Source: Microsaccharimonas sp964523145
Lineage (GTDB): Bacteria > Patescibacteriota > Saccharimonadia > Saccharimonadales > Saccharimonadaceae
Reading direction: 5' to 3'
NCBI GenBank assembly: GCA_964523145.1
Contig: CAZFYB010000003.1
Span: 32,812-96,811, forward strand
DNA length: 64,000 nucleotides
A model generated the notes under the pieces. That model saw only the letters and a list, made by a program, of their open reading frames with translations, ran no database searches and was not told where the DNA came from. Below are positions 26,014 through 35,936 of the stretch, piece after piece. The position numbers and the translations under genes were made by a program. The first letter of the stretch is position 1. Each line of letters opens with the position of its first letter.

Positions 26014-26292
26014 TACCCTATCTACAGCCTGGGTAAAAAATGTGTACAGCCTGCGTATAGCCCAGGGGGTAACGAGTGGGTATTCATCCACACCCCTCCC
26101 CTCTTTATCGAAAAACACTACAGCTCAACGTGTACAAACCCCTTTCTTTACTCATACTATACGCAACTTATCAGCACGTTTATCCACTCAAAAAAACCAA
26201 CTTTTTAATCTGTTAAGTAACCACTTATACCCATTATCCACAGCACCTACTATTAAGAAGAATAAAGAAAAAATGGAAAGGAACACATAACA
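26014..26292. other. dnaA-dnaN intergenic region with DnaA boxes (second oriC part)
   Basis: 279 bases without a convincing gene. It has one perfect TTATCCACA box at 26234-26242 and one-mismatch boxes at 26084-26092 and 26180-26188, all on the plus strand. Together with the rpmH-dnaA region this forms a bipartite origin like that of Bacillus subtilis. The stretch ending at 26285 has GGAAAGGA, which may serve as the dnaN ribosome-binding site. Confidence 0.75.
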
Positions 26293-27393
26293 ATGGAACT
26301 CAGTGTCACACAAGAAAACTTCGCTCGAGCTTTGTCAGCTGTGGGCCGTGTAGCAAGTACAAAAACGCAATTACCAATACTTAGTAACATTCTTTTAAGA
26401 ACAGATGGTAATAGACTTTTAATTGCAGCTACAAACCTTGAAATCGCCACTACTCAATATATTGGTGCAAAAATAGCGAAACCTGGGTCAATCACTGTAC
26501 CCGCAAAACTCATCTCTGAGTTCGTTAGTAGCCTTCCTAAAGAAACTATAGAATTACGAGTAGTTGGTGAAAATATCCACATCACTTGTGGGAAATACCA
26601 CTCAATCATTAATGGGGTTATTGCTGATGATTTCCCAGAACTTCCTACAATTAACGAATATAGCTCTATTACCTACTCTTTAAATGTTGAAGAGTTTAAA
26701 CAAGCGGTGTCACAAACAATTATCACCGCCAGTTCTGACTCGACTCGCCCGGTACTTACAGGTGTTTACTGGCACTCACACGATGGCTGGGTGTATTTAG
26801 CTGCAACCGATGGATATCGACTCTCAGAACGCCGCCTAGTGGAAACAAAAAGTGAAGTCGCGGCAATCATCCCAACCCAAACACTTCAAGAAGTACTTCG
26901 TACCGTTATGGAAGATACTGAAACAATTGATGTATTATTCGATGAGAGCCAAGTTCGCTTTAGAATAAACGAAGCTGAAGTTATTAGCCGTTTAGTAGAT
27001 GGAAACTTCCCTGATTACCGCCAACTTATCCCGGCTCAATCAGATATTACCGCTACCTTAAATAAACAAGAATTTTCACGAGTCGTTAAAGTTTCAGGCC
27101 TTTTTGCCCGTGAATCTGGTGGAAGCGTCACCGTAACAGTTGATGAAGATGGTAAATCGGTTTCACTCCACTCTATTGCTTCAGAGTTCGGTGAAAACAC
27201 CTCCGAGCTTGATGCGGAAGTGACCGGTAGTGGCCAAGTAACCTTAAACTCACGGTATCTAGCAGAAGCTCTGACTGTTCTTGATGCCGAAACACTCACC
27301 TTCAGCTTTAGTGGAAAACTTTCACCTTGTATTCTTAAATCAACCGCTAAAGATACAAATTATTATCACGTGATAATGCCACTTAAAAGCTAG
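26293..27393 (+). CDS. dnaN: DNA polymerase III beta subunit (sliding clamp)
   Basis: 366 residues, the usual length, made of three repeated clamp domains. Recognisable stretches are the N-terminal pattern LSNILLRTDGNRLLIAATNL, ATDGYRLSERR in domain 2, and the C-terminal YYHVIMPLK ending with the partner-binding pocket. The dimer encircles DNA and tethers polymerase. It stands 8 bases before recF in the same direction. Confidence 0.97.
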   Translation: MELSVTQENFARALSAVGRVASTKTQLPILSNILLRTDGNRLLIAATNLEIATTQYIGAKIAKPGSITVPAKLISEFVSSLPKETIELRVVGENIHITCGKYHSIINGVIADDFPELPTINEYSSITYSLNVEEFKQAVSQTIITASSDSTRPVLTGVYWHSHDGWVYLAATDGYRLSERRLVETKSEVAAIIPTQTLQEVLRTVMEDTETIDVLFDESQVRFRINEAEVISRLVDGNFPDYRQLIPAQSDITATLNKQEFSRVVKVSGLFARESGGSVTVTVDEDGKSVSLHSIASEFGENTSELDAEVTGSGQVTLNSRYLAEALTVLDAETLTFSFSGKLSPCILKSTAKDTNYYHVIMPLKS

Positions 27394-27401
27394 GAAGTAC
27401 T

Positions 27402-28445
27402 ATGACCTCGGTCAGAAAACTCCAAATTCAAAATATTCGCTCACACACCCAGTACTCTGTGGATTTTTCACCAGAAGTAACGATTATTATGGGCGCAAAC
27501 GGTAGTGGAAAAACAAGTTTACTTGAGGCTATTTATATTAGCCTTCAAGGAACATCATTTAAAGGGAGTGATAAAGAAGTACTTCGCAACAACAGCCCTT
27601 GGTGGCGTATTGATACCACATTGGATGATACCCAAGTACGAACAGTGAAGTTTGAACCCGAAAAAATTCTCAAACGAAAACAATTTACTATTGATGATAT
27701 AACCACAGCACGCTTACCTGCTAAACAAAAACACCCGATAGTATTATTTGAACCTGAAGATTTACGATTGCTTCACGGTTCACCAACTCGCCGCCGACAG
27801 TTCATAGACCGTTTTATTAGCCAGTTAAACCCTCTCTATGGGCCTTCGCTCCGCAAATACGAACGTGCACTCAAGCAACGAAATAACTTGCTTAAACAAG
27901 CGCATATCGCTAACGATGAATTATTTGCTTGGAATATTGCTTTAGCTGAGCACGGTGCGTATATTATCGAGCAACGAATCGCCTTTATTGAACATATAAA
28001 TAATAACCTTACAGCGGTATATCAAGAAATTGCCGGTACGCACGATGATGTATCGGTACATTATTCACATACTTTTGTGGGCGATATTAAACAAAAGATT
28101 TTAAATGAACTCCACGCCAACGTAACCCGTGATAGTTATTTAGGGAATACATCCGTTGGGCCACACCGCCACGATGTTATATTTAAAATTAATAACTACC
28201 CTGCCCTTGCTACGGCTTCTCGGGGTGAGGCGCGGACGATTGTCCTGGCATTAAAGTTTCTCGAGGTTGATATCATCCAAAGCTTAACAGATAAAAAACC
28301 AATCGTACTGTTTGATGATGTTTTTTCTGAACTCGATGCAAATCGCCAAAAACTTTTAACCAGCCGGCTCACCGGGTATCAAATTATAATTACCTCAGCA
28401 ACGAGCCATGCTGGAGACTATTTACATCATATTACGCTAAGCTAA
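27402..28445 (+). CDS. recF: DNA replication and repair protein RecF
   Basis: 347 residues, an SMC-like ATPase with Walker A GANGSGKTS (31-39), the signature region TSVGPHRHDV and Walker B IVLFDDVFSELD near 303-314. RecF helps load RecA at gaps. GGAAG lies before the ATG. The usual next gene, gyrB, is absent; instead an envelope operon converges on recF, overlapping its end by 4 bases. Confidence 0.95.
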   Translation: MTSVRKLQIQNIRSHTQYSVDFSPEVTIIMGANGSGKTSLLEAIYISLQGTSFKGSDKEVLRNNSPWWRIDTTLDDTQVRTVKFEPEKILKRKQFTIDDITTARLPAKQKHPIVLFEPEDLRLLHGSPTRRRQFIDRFISQLNPLYGPSLRKYERALKQRNNLLKQAHIANDELFAWNIALAEHGAYIIEQRIAFIEHINNNLTAVYQEIAGTHDDVSVHYSHTFVGDIKQKILNELHANVTRDSYLGNTSVGPHRHDVIFKINNYPALATASRGEARTIVLALKFLEVDIIQSLTDKKPIVLFDDVFSELDANRQKLLTSRLTGYQIIITSATSHAGDYLHHITLS

Positions 28446-29050
28446 TCTGCACTATATAAGCTATAAAGAATATCTTCAGGAACACTAGCAGCGCTATTCT
28501 TATCAATAGCGATGCGTGGTGAGACAATAAAGTTCCACACATTATTTTCTTTTTTCATCACAAAACGGTAAATATCTGGATCATCTCGCCTATCAACGAC
28601 AGTAATAAGCTCACCCGTTAACCACTCACCTTTTTTATGCAGCGTAAGGTTGTTAATAATATAACTTCCATTTACAAAGGGATAGCTCGTAGTGATAATT
28701 TGTTGTATTTGTGGTGACTCTTCTTGTAATACTCTTTCAAAATATTCATCAGAATACGAAGGGTCGATAAGAATAGAGGTATTATTTCGGTCTACCGTAA
28801 AATAAGTAACAGTATCAGAATACTGCTCACCAATTGTTTTATATCCGTACGAACCTTCTTTCAAGCGAAGTGAGCCTGTTTCTGTAAGAGTGTTAATAAC
28901 GGCATCTTCATTGTTCAGTATTTCAACTGAATACCCCTCACCTTTTACCGATACATTTACGGTGCGGTATGAGCTCAACTCAATAATAGTAATTATTCCG
29001 GCAATAATAACCAGTAATGAAATAACACCGATAATTATAGTTTTTTTCAT
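28442..29050 (-). CDS. Membrane-anchored extracytoplasmic protein, unknown
   Basis: 202 residues: a lysine-containing start and one membrane helix at about 4-26, then a polar beta-rich domain of 175 residues likely outside the membrane. I recognise no family. It is the last gene of the type IV secretion-like operon and overlaps the preceding gene by 4 bases, so it may be an accessory part of that machine, in a position where other systems have VirB8-like proteins. The similarity to VirB8 is only in size and topology and is not supported by motifs. Confidence 0.7.
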   Translation of the reverse strand: MKKTIIIGVISLLVIIAGIITIIELSSYRTVNVSVKGEGYSVEILNNEDAVINTLTETGSLRLKEGSYGYKTIGEQYSDTVTYFTVDRNNTSILIDPSYSDEYFERVLQEESPQIQQIITTSYPFVNGSYIINNLTLHKKGEWLTGELITVVDRRDDPDIYRFVMKKENNVWNFIVSPRIAIDKNSAASVPEDILYSLYSAD

Positions 29051-29739
29051 ATAAAGGGATTCTCGTATTCTTCAAAAGTTATTGTAAAATCAGGAACATT
29101 ATACCCAAGGCTTTCAATGTATTTCAGTGCAGATTCTTTATATCCACTATATGCGTTAATAACTAAATCTGAAGTAGAGTCGTCTTTTTGCTGAATAGTA
29201 AATAGTAGCTGCGGATCTTCAAAACCACTTACATATATATATTTACCACCGTGTTGAGTTTCATCTCCACCTTCATTAATAGTAGTGATGGCGTTTGATT
29301 TATCATCACTTACGGTAATAGAAATCGGGAGAATTTCATCAGTCTGCCCCAACCGAACACTTGTTGTAATGGTTGTACCGGAAATCTGCAAATCCTGTGG
29401 CCGGATTGTAAGGGTGGTATAAGAATCATCTAAACGATTTTCACTATAATCCCACAACGCTAATTTAATAGTGTCGAAATACGGCCCCGTTGAACTATTA
29501 TTTATACGAGTAATTTCTTCAGAAAGATTTATAAGTCCAAATAGTGTTACCGGGCTGGAATCCTCGAGTACACCACCAGTTTCTTGGCGGAATTCTGGTT
29601 CAAGATCGAGTGTTTCGCCAGTGTCGCGGTCGGTAATAACCGTTGAATCACCCCTATTAATGGCAAAAATCCCAATAATAACTCCAATAACAGCAAGAAC
29701 ACCTACTATTATAAGTACTAATTTTTGCTGTCGCGTCAT
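29047..29739 (-). CDS. Membrane-anchored extracytoplasmic protein, unknown
   Basis: 230 residues with one membrane helix at about 7-27 and a polar exterior domain rich in beta-type patterns. Like its neighbour it has no recognisable family motif; the two share topology but not obvious sequence. Four-base overlaps at both ends tie it to the operon between the wall hydrolase and the last gene, which suggests a structural or scaffold role in the secretion-like complex. Confidence 0.7.
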   Translation of the reverse strand: MTRQQKLVLIIVGVLAVIGVIIGIFAINRGDSTVITDRDTGETLDLEPEFRQETGGVLEDSSPVTLFGLINLSEEITRINNSSTGPYFDTIKLALWDYSENRLDDSYTTLTIRPQDLQISGTTITTSVRLGQTDEILPISITVSDDKSNAITTINEGGDETQHGGKYIYVSGFEDPQLLFTIQQKDDSTSDLVINAYSGYKESALKYIESLGYNVPDFTITFEEYENPFI

Positions 29740-31067
29740 GGTTTCGGTACCCCGTATCTTGAGAAAGAGGTCGCTTCAATATGCGCCCGTGAATAGTCTT
29801 TTATTTTTTCGTGAGGCGGGCTATATGGGTCGGCAATCGTAATACTTCCATCGTCCTTTACTCCAACCATCGCCACTAAATGCCCCACACTAGTAAACGG
29901 TGCGCTCCCCTGTCCACCCATCCACACAAAACCCTTACCGGATTTCACAAACTCAATCGCTTCATCCATTGATAACCTATCGGAGCTTATGTTCGTACCC
30001 CAAGTGGCATTCACTCCATTAATAAGGTTTATGTGGCTCGAGGTGCCTTGAGATTGGTCACCAGCTACAGCTGCAACGTCAACCGGTGTAATATTCCTAT
30101 CTACTAATGTTGCTAGTATCATCGCCATTGAGGTTGGGCCACAGCCAACTCGGGCAATAGTACTGCCGGCATATACCTTCGCCGCCCATTGTGGATCAAC
30201 CTGTGAATAATACGTCACAGAGCCTGATGGTGTAGCGTCACACTTTTCATTGCCTGTAGATGCGCTACTTAACTGGGTAAAGAATTCTTTCGCCCGAGTC
30301 CCTCGAGTGCCTTCGCGAACTTTTTCTGGCGAGTCGCTGGAACCCTCAAACACGTCATGGAAAAATACCGCTGCTTCAAGTGCCCCATCTTCACTGTTAG
30401 GGTATTTCTTTAATCCTTCCCAAACTGTTGAGCGGTTACCGCCTGTACTCGATTCCATATAGATATATTCAAGTTCGAATAAGATAAAGTCGTTCGTCAC
30501 TTCTTCTGGTGCGGCTCCATAAGCATCGGCACTTCCGCCGTAGGTAGGGCTAATATATTGCCTATAGTCAGGATATTTAGTGAGTAATTGTTTAAGAACA
30601 TTTACCCTACGGACACCATCCCACTGCACTAATCCCCATGCTTTCCCATAAGTATTACCGGCATTTAATAATTCTTCAGTTGATGTCACACCACCTTGAA
30701 AACGGAAAGGGTTTAACCCTGATTCAGCAGCCATATTTCCCATAATTCCCGATGCAGCTGCAGCATTTAACCCCTTTTCCATTAACCACCCAGAAATTTT
30801 ATCTTCAAGGTGCTCACCTTTTAGTGAGGTAATAGCTCCACCAACCGGGCTTGCACAGGCGGTACTACAAGGGTCATAGAAAGAGATGTTTTGCGAGGCG
30901 AAATAATCTTCAAGAGCCGCTCGGCGCTCTTCGTTTTTGCAATCTTCGGCGCTCATTGCATTTACTTGTACTGGTAAAAAACCAACTAAGGCAATAGAAG
31001 ATAGCGCCACTACTAAGCAGAGTGAGAAGTACGTTATGTAGTGAGGTAATCTTTTCATAGTATTCAT
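29736..31067 (-). CDS. Bifunctional wall hydrolase: lysozyme-like and C39-like domains
   Basis: 443 residues with a signal peptide ending near 37. Domain one (about 85-270) has GIMGNMAAESGLNP at 107-120, the pattern of phage-tail-type lysozymes, with E115 the likely catalytic acid. Domain two (about 285-443) starts YYSQVDPQW and has VGCGPTSMAM with C309, H396 in GHLVAMVG and D413 in IADPY, the Cys-His-Asp set of C39-like peptidases. Enzymes with a lysozyme plus a cysteine-peptidase domain act as VirB1-type hydrolases that open the wall for conjugation machines. It sits in the middle of the secretion operon. Confidence 0.87.
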   Translation of the reverse strand: MNTMKRLPHYITYFSLCLVVALSSIALVGFLPVQVNAMSAEDCKNEERRAALEDYFASQNISFYDPCSTACASPVGGAITSLKGEHLEDKISGWLMEKGLNAAAASGIMGNMAAESGLNPFRFQGGVTSTEELLNAGNTYGKAWGLVQWDGVRRVNVLKQLLTKYPDYRQYISPTYGGSADAYGAAPEEVTNDFILFELEYIYMESSTGGNRSTVWEGLKKYPNSEDGALEAAVFFHDVFEGSSDSPEKVREGTRGTRAKEFFTQLSSASTGNEKCDATPSGSVTYYSQVDPQWAAKVYAGSTIARVGCGPTSMAMILATLVDRNITPVDVAAVAGDQSQGTSSHINLINGVNATWGTNISSDRLSMDEAIEFVKSGKGFVWMGGQGSAPFTSVGHLVAMVGVKDDGSITIADPYSPPHEKIKDYSRAHIEATSFSRYGVPKP

Positions 31068-31073
31068 TATGCG

Positions 31074-34000
31074 TTAACTCGTGGCCCAGTGCCAGGACTC
31101 CCAGAGTGGAGCGAGTAAATTATAAAATCCGTATGAGCCAGCATTTTCTTTTAGCCATGCATAGGCAGCGGTATGCTGCTTATTACTTACTGTACCATTC
31201 GCACAGGCGTCAAATAGTGCTTTATTCCCGCCGCCATGCCAACAAATAGTTGCGCCACCACGCGGTGCACCAAGGTCTACGGCCACTCCTAAACCGTGTT
31301 GGGTGCTGTCGCCACCGCGATAGCCTGATGATACTCCCATGGTTACCCCAGCCGCATGCGCCGCCTCGAGCATATTAACAAGGTTAGTAGAAATGAGTGA
31401 TGAAACGGTAGTTTGGCTTTGGTTTGTAGGATATTTTACTGGGTCGTTAATGTTACAGACACGAATCTTTATACCGCTTCTAATTGATACTACTCCTCTA
31501 TCTTCTGTTCGAGGATCACACGGGGTACTACTATAATCCGCTCCGGGTTTTAATGACCAACCTGAACCACGGTCAATAACATTGTCGGGCCGACCAGTAT
31601 TTGTTGATGTCGCTGGAGCGGCAGCTTCCGGTGTAGCCCCCGGTTCTTTTAATGAATAAGGGTCATCAGTAACACCTTGCGCCTGTAACATTGAACCAAC
31701 AACCATTTTTTCTAGTGCACAAGGGTCAGATACGCCATAGGTTGGTAATGCAGCGAATCGTGATTCATCACGCCCATAACTCGCTTCACGTGCTGCTGCT
31801 GTTTCGGAACAATACTGTTCTGTATAAATTGAAGGATCTGTTTCAAGCGCCCCATCATTTACGGCATATCCATAAATCGGTAAACCGAATGGGTTTACTG
31901 ACGCTCGGGCAGATTGTGCCGAGGCAGAACTGGTGTTTAAAGCTTGCCCTAAACTTGTGACCGGGAGTGATAATACACTACTTACATCAGTAGGAAGTCG
32001 TAATACAAACTGTTGGGCGAACGAACCGGTGAAATTTGGATTAAATATTTGAGCAATAAGTGATTGATTAGCAAAATCTTCTTGGTTATTAGTTTGCTCA
32101 ACTTCAGAAATTGCCGCAACTTCTTCAGAACTTAATAATCGTCCGCCAGCACCATAAGCACTTCCGTCTGTATCAACCCCTTCTTCCATAAGTTCATTTT
32201 GGCTCACGCGAATTGCACCACTTAAGGCATCGTAGTTATTTTGACCGTCAGTCTCATAGCCTACTGTTGGCGGAACTAAGAATAAACTCATTGCCCATTC
32301 AATTGCGGGTTGAGCAACAGAACCGATCCAATCACTCACCTGTTTAATTATTGGCGCATTACCGACAATATCTCCAAGCCAAGCGATCCCTTGCCCGATA
32401 GTTGCATTCCATACACTTGCAACACTTGCGAGTGAAGCCCAAGCAGGGTTTGTTGTGAGTAGTGAGGTGTAATCTTTTGCTACCATTCGCTCAGGACATA
32501 CTAATTGACCAGCCGCTAAGGTTGTCTGTTCTTGAACGTCATTAACATTACAGGTACGAGTATATGAATTCGCTGAAAGATCATCAGTTGATATCAATCC
32601 ATTTTCATACTGCATAAGCGGGCTTTGTTCTGCACCGTCTAGTAGTGAAGTGAGTTCGCCTATTACCTCTAGGTCACTATCACCAGCTTTTAACTTATCG
32701 TTATTTGGAATTAGCCCGGTTTCATCACCATAGGCAAGGCCAATATAACTCACCTTTGCCATATCAGCAGTAACTTGTTCAAGCGCACCCTTATCAACTG
32801 CTTCAACTGCTCCAAAAACAAGGTCGATAGTACTAATAATTCCAGCAGCCCCAGCAACAGCTAGTAGTCGTTTAAGAATAATATCTTTAGCGGTTCCACC
32901 GGCAAGGTCTTCATCGCTTAATGGCTGAGATCCAGATAATTTATCGAGGCTATTTTTTTGTTCAGTTAAACGTTTTTTACTTGCTTCGTAATCGGGCGCA
33001 TCTTGGTCAAGCGCATCGATTTGACCCTGTATATCAATAGCCGAGGCACTTATGCCTGATCGTAGCGATTCACACACCGAAGCATCTGAAAAACATCCTA
33101 AATACAGTGACATTTTTTTCGATACTTTTCCGACAGTATTCGCCAAGACTGAAGCTTTGATTTTCGTCCGAGCCTCATCCATATTATTGCTGGTTTTTTC
33201 AAACGCCCGCCATTGGGTAATACCGTATTTTTTCATTAAAATTTGCCGAGCTAAAAATCTGGTCGCAATACTTTTTGTTTTCATATTATCTTTAACAAGG
33301 TTTTTTACTAAGGCTTTCGCTTCGGCATTTGAAGCAAGTACTTGAGTGGTCGTTCGATTAAGACTCCCCTCATTTAATCCCTCTTCTATAGTGACTTCCC
33401 AGGAGCGAGCATTTCCCCCTAATTGAGTCTGACCCTTAGGAGTGATGGTCATACGTACATTTCCGCCGGTACGTTCGTTTACGCTGATATCAATAATATT
33501 ATCGAAATAATTCGCCCCATAGGTGGTCACTAACGAACATGATATTGAGGCGTTTTTACAAAACACTAACTTTGACTGAATGTCAGCTTCGGTACCACTA
33601 ATGCCACTGGCAGATTTAAGCAGGTGTGTTGCAAGTAACCGAGTTGCAACGTATTCTGTGCGCCGCTCAACTGCATATCCAGGGACTTCACTGGCAAGTT
33701 GGGTAATATTTTGAATAAACATTTCCATTTTTAAGGGTAGTAACGCAAAGAAGATAGCCGCAACTAACCCAAGTCCACCACCACCGGCAAGTAGTGGCCA
33801 GTATTTCCTGGCTACTTTAGCAGTTCCTTTTACTTTAGACTTCTTTTTCGCTCCACTCACACGGTTCGCCCAACCACTGGCAACTGCATCACCCTCGGTT
33901 TCTTTTTCACGAAGTGATTTTTCATCCTCATTTTCATCTGACGGTTTTGAGTTTGCTGAACGCTCAGCCTTACCTAGACCCTTAGCGACATCATTTCCAT

Positions 34001-34082
34001 ACACACGGTCAAAAAGCTCATCAGACTCATTAGAGCTGATACCTTTATCTTCGTCTTTATCAGGGAGGGTTCCGGTCGCCAT
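31074..34082 (-). CDS. Large anchored T4SS-associated protein with M15-type peptidase domain
   Basis: 1002 residues. The first 90 are charged and cytoplasmic; a membrane helix lies at about 93-118. A long exterior part follows, including a hydrophobic region near 395-425. The last 85 residues carry the zinc site of M15 (VanY-like) carboxypeptidases: QHGLGVAVD with H929 and D936, and WESWHW with E995 and H998. The SGYRGG motif (919-924) precedes it. The C-terminus should trim peptidoglycan stem peptides, while the rest may be a structural part of the secretion complex. The middle region matches nothing I know. A TATAAT box lies 11 bases before its ATG, inside the end of the VirB4 gene. Confidence 0.82.
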   Translation of the reverse strand: MATGTLPDKDEDKGISSNESDELFDRVYGNDVAKGLGKAERSANSKPSDENEDEKSLREKETEGDAVASGWANRVSGAKKKSKVKGTAKVARKYWPLLAGGGGLGLVAAIFFALLPLKMEMFIQNITQLASEVPGYAVERRTEYVATRLLATHLLKSASGISGTEADIQSKLVFCKNASISCSLVTTYGANYFDNIIDISVNERTGGNVRMTITPKGQTQLGGNARSWEVTIEEGLNEGSLNRTTTQVLASNAEAKALVKNLVKDNMKTKSIATRFLARQILMKKYGITQWRAFEKTSNNMDEARTKIKASVLANTVGKVSKKMSLYLGCFSDASVCESLRSGISASAIDIQGQIDALDQDAPDYEASKKRLTEQKNSLDKLSGSQPLSDEDLAGGTAKDIILKRLLAVAGAAGIISTIDLVFGAVEAVDKGALEQVTADMAKVSYIGLAYGDETGLIPNNDKLKAGDSDLEVIGELTSLLDGAEQSPLMQYENGLISTDDLSANSYTRTCNVNDVQEQTTLAAGQLVCPERMVAKDYTSLLTTNPAWASLASVASVWNATIGQGIAWLGDIVGNAPIIKQVSDWIGSVAQPAIEWAMSLFLVPPTVGYETDGQNNYDALSGAIRVSQNELMEEGVDTDGSAYGAGGRLLSSEEVAAISEVEQTNNQEDFANQSLIAQIFNPNFTGSFAQQFVLRLPTDVSSVLSLPVTSLGQALNTSSASAQSARASVNPFGLPIYGYAVNDGALETDPSIYTEQYCSETAAAREASYGRDESRFAALPTYGVSDPCALEKMVVGSMLQAQGVTDDPYSLKEPGATPEAAAPATSTNTGRPDNVIDRGSGWSLKPGADYSSTPCDPRTEDRGVVSIRSGIKIRVCNINDPVKYPTNQSQTTVSSLISTNLVNMLEAAHAAGVTMGVSSGYRGGDSTQHGLGVAVDLGAPRGGATICWHGGGNKALFDACANGTVSNKQHTAAYAWLKENAGSYGFYNLLAPLWESWHWATS

Positions 34083-34093
34083 TACTAGGCCTT

Positions 34094-34099
34094 ATTATA
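34094..34099 (-). promoter_or_regulatory. Internal -10 box TATAAT before the 1002-residue gene
   Basis: The hexamer overlaps the VirB4 stop codon and lies 11 bases before the next ATG (34082). It could add a secondary start within the operon. Confidence 0.45.
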
Positions 34100-35936
34100 C
34101 TCCAGTTGAAGGGTTTGGCGGCTGTACATTAGCCTGAGGATTAGTAGTGATGAGCTGCTGCTCAGTGGGGCTGGCTTGGATTTGAATATGCACGTGGCTT
34201 TGCCCGGCAAAAAACAACCCTTGTCCAATCGGGAAATTCGCTAAACGCTTCTTCTCTTCTTCGGTTAATTTAAATACATCTGAAAGCACATCAACCGCAC
34301 TCGAAGATTGTTTTAATAATAGTTGCATTGAACTGTTAGCAACGATTGCTCGGCCCATCTTGCTGCCCATAAAGTCTTCAACATCTTGAGTAATAGTCGT
34401 TAAGCCAAGGTAATATTTACGCGCTCGTTTTGCTAGGCTAAACAAGAAGTTGGCCGAGTCATCGTACTTCATTAATTGCCACGCTTCATCAACGATCAAC
34501 ATGCGCTTCTTTTGTACTGTACGGGTAATGTTCCAAATATGGCTTAGAACGATATACATCGCCACTGGTCGAAGCTCATCTTCAAGGTCACGAATATTAA
34601 ATACAACCATTGGGTTATTAATATCAATGTTTGATTGCTGGCTAAAGATACCCGCAAAAGTACCGGTCGTATATTTACGTAAACGTTGAGCTAACGAAGG
34701 TCCGCTCCCACCCATGTGGAGTAAGGTGTCATAGAGGTCACTAATAGTTGGCGGCGGCGAGTTGTGAGTCAATGGGTCGCTGGTAATACCTACCCGTGCA
34801 TACGTGTCGATGAGTGCTTGGTCGAGGTCAGCCTCTTCAACTGGTGATAAAGCACCAATCGGCGCACCATTCGCACCGATTTGTGTACCACCAAGCATTA
34901 AACGGAATAGTCCATGTAAAGTAACAAGGTTTGCTCGTAGCGCATCATCAGCTTCATCAGAATCAATTACTCGTGGTAAATCAAACGGATTAATACGAGT
35001 ATTTGAGTTAAGGCTCAAACGAATATATGAACCCCCTACTGCTTCGGCAAGTTTTTGGTACTCATTTTCAGGGTCGATAATAATAATTTCACTACCCAAC
35101 ATCATGCTTCGTAACGCCTCAAGCTTCACGGTAAATGATTTACCAGCACCAGATTTCGCGAACACAATCATATTAGCATTTTCAAGCTTAAATCGGTCAA
35201 AAATAACCAGTCCATTATTATGCATATTAATACCGTACAAAATACCCGAGTTATCAGTAAGGTCGGCACTGGTGAATGGGAAGCTGGTACTAATAGCCCC
35301 AGTATTCATGTTACGGCGAATTTGTAACTGGTCACTCATTTGTGGAATGGTACTATTAAGCCCTTGCTCTTGCTGTGAAGAAGCAACCTTACTAAATACC
35401 ATTTGCTGGCCAAAAATAGTTTCAACCTTTTGCTGAACAAAATTAAGTTCATCTAAACTGTCGGCGTAAAGTGTTACATATAGTCCAAATCGGAAGAAAC
35501 GCTCGGCGCCAAGTTGAATTTGATCACGAAGTTCCTCGGCGTCATTAATTGCCGCTTCAAGTCCAGGGTCACGTGTTTTACCCTTCTCATTACTAATAGA
35601 TGCCGATGCTTCAAGCTGAGTCACTTTTTTACGCAGGTTATTAAGCACGATCTGGCTCTCGACTGGGTAAATATACATACTGACATCAAGCACTTCATCG
35701 ATATTAATAAGCGAACTTAACCAACCGGTGTAAATCTGGCGAGGGTACCCATAGACATACAAAGTACGGCCATATTTTGTACCAAGCCGAAAGTACGATG
35801 CGTGAATTTCAATACTGCTCGGCGCAATTAAATCACGAAGCGTTGAAACACCCTTTAAGAAAGCCTGCTCTACTTCGGCCTGTTCGCGAGCTCGTTGTTG
35901 GGCTGCAATATCAACAGCAGTCGGTTGCTTTGCCAT
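34095..35936 (-). CDS. virB4: VirB4/TraC-type ATPase, C-terminal ATPase part
   Basis: 613 residues. The RecA-like motor has Walker A KSGAGKSFT at about 261-269, followed by IIIIDPENEY, and Walker B MLIVDEAWQLM around 480-490. The order matches VirB4/TraC/ConE ATPases that power type IV secretion and pilus assembly. The N-terminal 200 residues, which precede the motor, are kept, but the very N-terminal VirB4 part is in the next upstream gene. A GGAGGAG site lies before its ATG, which overlaps the upstream stop (TAATG). Confidence 0.92.
   Translation of the reverse strand: MAKQPTAVDIAAQQRAREQAEVEQAFLKGVSTLRDLIAPSSIEIHASYFRLGTKYGRTLYVYGYPRQIYTGWLSSLINIDEVLDVSMYIYPVESQIVLNNLRKKVTQLEASASISNEKGKTRDPGLEAAINDAEELRDQIQLGAERFFRFGLYVTLYADSLDELNFVQQKVETIFGQQMVFSKVASSQQEQGLNSTIPQMSDQLQIRRNMNTGAISTSFPFTSADLTDNSGILYGINMHNNGLVIFDRFKLENANMIVFAKSGAGKSFTVKLEALRSMMLGSEIIIIDPENEYQKLAEAVGGSYIRLSLNSNTRINPFDLPRVIDSDEADDALRANLVTLHGLFRLMLGGTQIGANGAPIGALSPVEEADLDQALIDTYARVGITSDPLTHNSPPPTISDLYDTLLHMGGSGPSLAQRLRKYTTGTFAGIFSQQSNIDINNPMVVFNIRDLEDELRPVAMYIVLSHIWNITRTVQKKRMLIVDEAWQLMKYDDSANFLFSLAKRARKYYLGLTTITQDVEDFMGSKMGRAIVANSSMQLLLKQSSSAVDVLSDVFKLTEEEKKRLANFPIGQGLFFAGQSHVHIQIQASPTEQQLITTNPQANVQPPNPSTGV

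Noticed and set aside
25973..26290. 105-codon open frame overlapping the dnaA end and the dnaN upstream region
   Set aside because: It lacks a ribosome-binding site and covers three DnaA boxes; composition looks non-coding.
35936..35936. A frameshift splitting a single virB4 gene
   Set aside because: A strong Shine-Dalgarno site and a clean TAATG overlap support two true genes, and the upstream part ends in a proline-rich tail, not in broken VirB4 sequence.
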